Source of the DNA: Serinicoccus profundi
GTDB taxonomy: Bacteria > Actinomycetota > Actinomycetes > Actinomycetales > Dermatophilaceae
DNA length: 64,000 bases
Direction: 5' to 3'
Assembly (NCBI RefSeq): GCF_008001015.1
Contig: NZ_CP042862.1
Coordinates: forward strand, 806,001 to 870,000
In this document: piece after piece, positions 62,691 through 64,000 of the stretch
Layout of the letters: each line of letters begins with the position of its first letter
How positions within the stretch are numbered: the stretch's first letter is position 1
Position numbers and translations under genes: made by a program
Notes under the pieces: model-generated
Told to the model about the DNA's origin: nothing
Seen by the model: the letters and a program-made list of their open reading frames with translations, nothing else
Databases searched by the model: none

Positions 62691-63336
62691 ACCCGACGAC
62701 GATGACGTCCAGGGTGCGCGGGCCGTGGACGCCCTCGACCCGGTCGAGCTCGATGTCGCTGGTGGCGCTCGGCCCGCTGATCCAGGTGAGCGGCCGACCG
62801 GGATCCACCACGGTGACGGCGTCCGGGACGTCGTGGACCACCTGGTCGACCCGAATCACGCAGACGTGCTGGTCGGGCACCAGCGTCAGGGCCCTGCGCC
62901 CCTGGTCGCCCGCGTGGTCGAGGACGATCGTGCCGGTCGTCGCGATGCCCACGCGGGCGGCAGTGACCACGGCGTCGATCCCGTCGAGCTCATCCGCGGT
63001 GAGCGGGTCGCCACCTGGACCCTCGTCGGGTCGCAGCCGCAGACCGGCCTCGCGAGCGGGCATGACCCACGCGGCGTCCAGGTCGGCGGGCAGGACCACG
63101 GTGTGCGCCCGGCCTCTCGCCAGCGCCGCGGCCACCTCGACGCCGACCTGCTCCGGGGTGCACCGGACCACGGTCGCGCGGTAGTCGGCGACGTTGTCGA
63201 CGAACAGCTCCAGCGTCGCCTCGGCGGACTCGCCGGCAGCGGCGATCCTCGGGACCGGCCCCCTCGCGCCCCGCTCGTCGGTCGCGTCGGAGGTCGCCGA
63301 CCGCAGCCGCGCCAGGATCTCCTCGCGCGCACTCAC
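62689..63336 (-). CDS. lutC: Lactate utilization protein C
   Basis: 215 residues, LUD (DUF162) domain. MSAREEILARLRSA opens the protein, and the core has VVVTAARVGIATTGTIVLDHAGDQGRRALTLVPDQHVCVI and ending WISGPSATSDIELDRVEGVHGPRTLDVIVV, the typical LutC/YkgG C-terminus. With LutA and LutB it forms an iron-sulfur L-lactate oxidising complex. Its start overlaps the lutB stop by four bases, so they are translationally coupled. The 52-bp repeat array follows the stop. Confidence 0.94.
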   Translation of the reverse strand: MSAREEILARLRSATSDATDERGARGPVPRIAAAGESAEATLELFVDNVADYRATVVRCTPEQVGVEVAAALARGRAHTVVLPADLDAAWVMPAREAGLRLRPDEGPGGDPLTADELDGIDAVVTAARVGIATTGTIVLDHAGDQGRRALTLVPDQHVCVIRVDQVVHDVPDAVTVVDPGRPLTWISGPSATSDIELDRVEGVHGPRTLDVIVVG

Positions 63337-64000
63337 GACGACTCCCCGGAGGTATGCCGTGGGTCGCGGCTCTCGGCGTCCGCCGCGGTGCCGCCGCCCG
63401 TCCGGTGATCGGTCGCCCCCTGCTCGTCCGGGGTCGCCTCGTCCACGCCGTCCCCGGTCGGGCCTGCGACGGGGCTCGCCGCCTCGTCCGCGCCCGCATC
63501 AGGGTCGTCGCCGTGCGTGCTGGCCCACCACTGGCGGAAGGTCTGGGTCGGCGGCGTCGGGACGTCCCGTGCCTGGGTCCAGGCGCCGAGGCCAGGCACG
63601 GAGCGCAGGGTCCGGCCACCGAGCAGCCGCCCGCCGAGGGTGGACGCCCGCTGGGCCGCCTCCATCCGCCGGTGGTCGCCGAACATCCACGCCGCCGCCT
63701 TCATCGAGGCGGCCTCCGCCGACCGCCCGGAGGCCTCGTCGACGACCTGGGTCCGCAGCTTGACGAGCAGCGCGGGGATGTCGATGCGCACCGGGCAGGC
63801 CTCGAAGCAGGCGCCGCACAGGCTGCTGGCATAGGGCAGGCTCTTGTCGACCTCCGAGGACGTGCCGCGCAGCTGCGGGTTGAGGACCGCGCCGATGGGA
63901 CCGGGATAGACCGAGCCGTAGGCGTGACCGCCCGCGCGTTCGTAGACCGGGCAGACGTTGAGGCAGGCCGAGCACCGGATGCAGCGCAGCGCCTCCCGGC
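63333..64000 (-). CDS. lutB: Lactate utilization protein B, C-terminal part
   Basis: About 222 codons are visible; the 5' end lies beyond the window. The fragment starts within the ferredoxin-like region CIRCSACLNVCPVYERAGGHAYG (first 4Fe-4S set), then SSLCGACFEACPVRIDIPALLVKLR (second set). SLPYASS-type sequence lies between them. The helical C-terminus FRQWWASTHG is followed by an unusually long acidic tail of ~50 residues (DDPDAGADEAASPVAGP...). LutB is the electron-transfer subunit of lactate oxidation. Upstream lutA should follow outside the window. Confidence 0.94.
   Translation of the reverse strand, partial: REALRCIRCSACLNVCPVYERAGGHAYGSVYPGPIGAVLNPQLRGTSSEVDKSLPYASSLCGACFEACPVRIDIPALLVKLRTQVVDEASGRSAEAASMKAAAWMFGDHRRMEAAQRASTLGGRLLGGRTLRSVPGLGAWTQARDVPTPPTQTFRQWWASTHGDDPDAGADEAASPVAGPTGDGVDEATPDEQGATDHRTGGGTAADAESRDPRHTSGESS

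Overview
This window is a high-GC actinobacterial chromosome segment. Gene content and style (MocR/YczE pair, DUF222-HNH genes, DUF3618, EttA, GTG/TTG starts, CWB2-type wall proteases, many apparently leaderless genes) fit the Micrococcales, probably Intrasporangiaceae/Ornithinimicrobium-Serinicoccus-like. That placement is an inference from style, not a database match. Most of it is ordinary housekeeping chromosome, with one short foreign island.

Layout. 0-8 kb: the 3' end of gatB, a 2-hydroxyacid dehydrogenase, a secreted subtilase with three C-terminal wall-binding repeats, a SixA-like phosphatase, and a three-gene ABC-2 exporter operon. 8-16 kb: a degenerate ketol-acid reductoisomerase paralogue, tandem repeats, a frameshifted DUF222/HNH (13E12-type) gene with a LexA-like box, ilvE, a lipoprotein gene broken by an in-frame stop, a glycosylase-like protein, map, and a guanidine-III riboswitch driving a Gdx/SugE exporter. 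16-31 kb: a fumarylacetoacetase-family gene, murI, a lipoprotein, two CNNM/CorC-type membrane proteins, a membrane molybdopterin oxidoreductase, an MFS transporter, a MocR regulator divergent from its YczE partner, a frameshifted F420-type oxidoreductase, rph-rdgB and thrC-thrB.

31-39 kb: tRNA-Leu, bcp, a DUF3618 protein, a CopB-type copper ATPase with a CsoR-like operator at its start, kbl-tdh (threonine degradation, close to threonine synthesis), a NUDIX-kinase fusion, tRNA-Lys, a BrkB-family protein and tRNA-His. 39.4-42.6 kb: a prophage remnant bounded by a perfect 19-bp repeat of the tRNA-His 3' end, holding a small HTH gene and two SGNH-hydrolase genes, one with a tail-fibre-like N-terminus. 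42.9-53 kb: orn divergent from a PrsW-type protease, tRNA-Arg, an enteric-type chorismate mutase-prephenate dehydrogenase (TyrA), a pair of YfjP/dynamin-like GTPases, ssb, ettA and an RluA-family enzyme. 53-64 kb: a GH15 gene with two frameshifts, a 1313-residue subtilase whose wall-binding repeats lie inside the catalytic domain, tesB, an aldo/keto reductase, a secreted M15-like protein, dispersed hairpin repeats and lutC-lutB (cut by the window end).

Cross-cutting signals: many genes have a TANNNT box 6-8 bases before the start codon, which suggests leaderless transcription. The word TATGCC/GGCATA recurs throughout but is nearly absent from the prophage remnant. A hairpin repeat family is shared by the 34.3 and 62.5 kb loci. 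Three genes carry frameshifts; those I can place lie in G/C runs, so sequencing error must be excluded before calling them pseudogenes.
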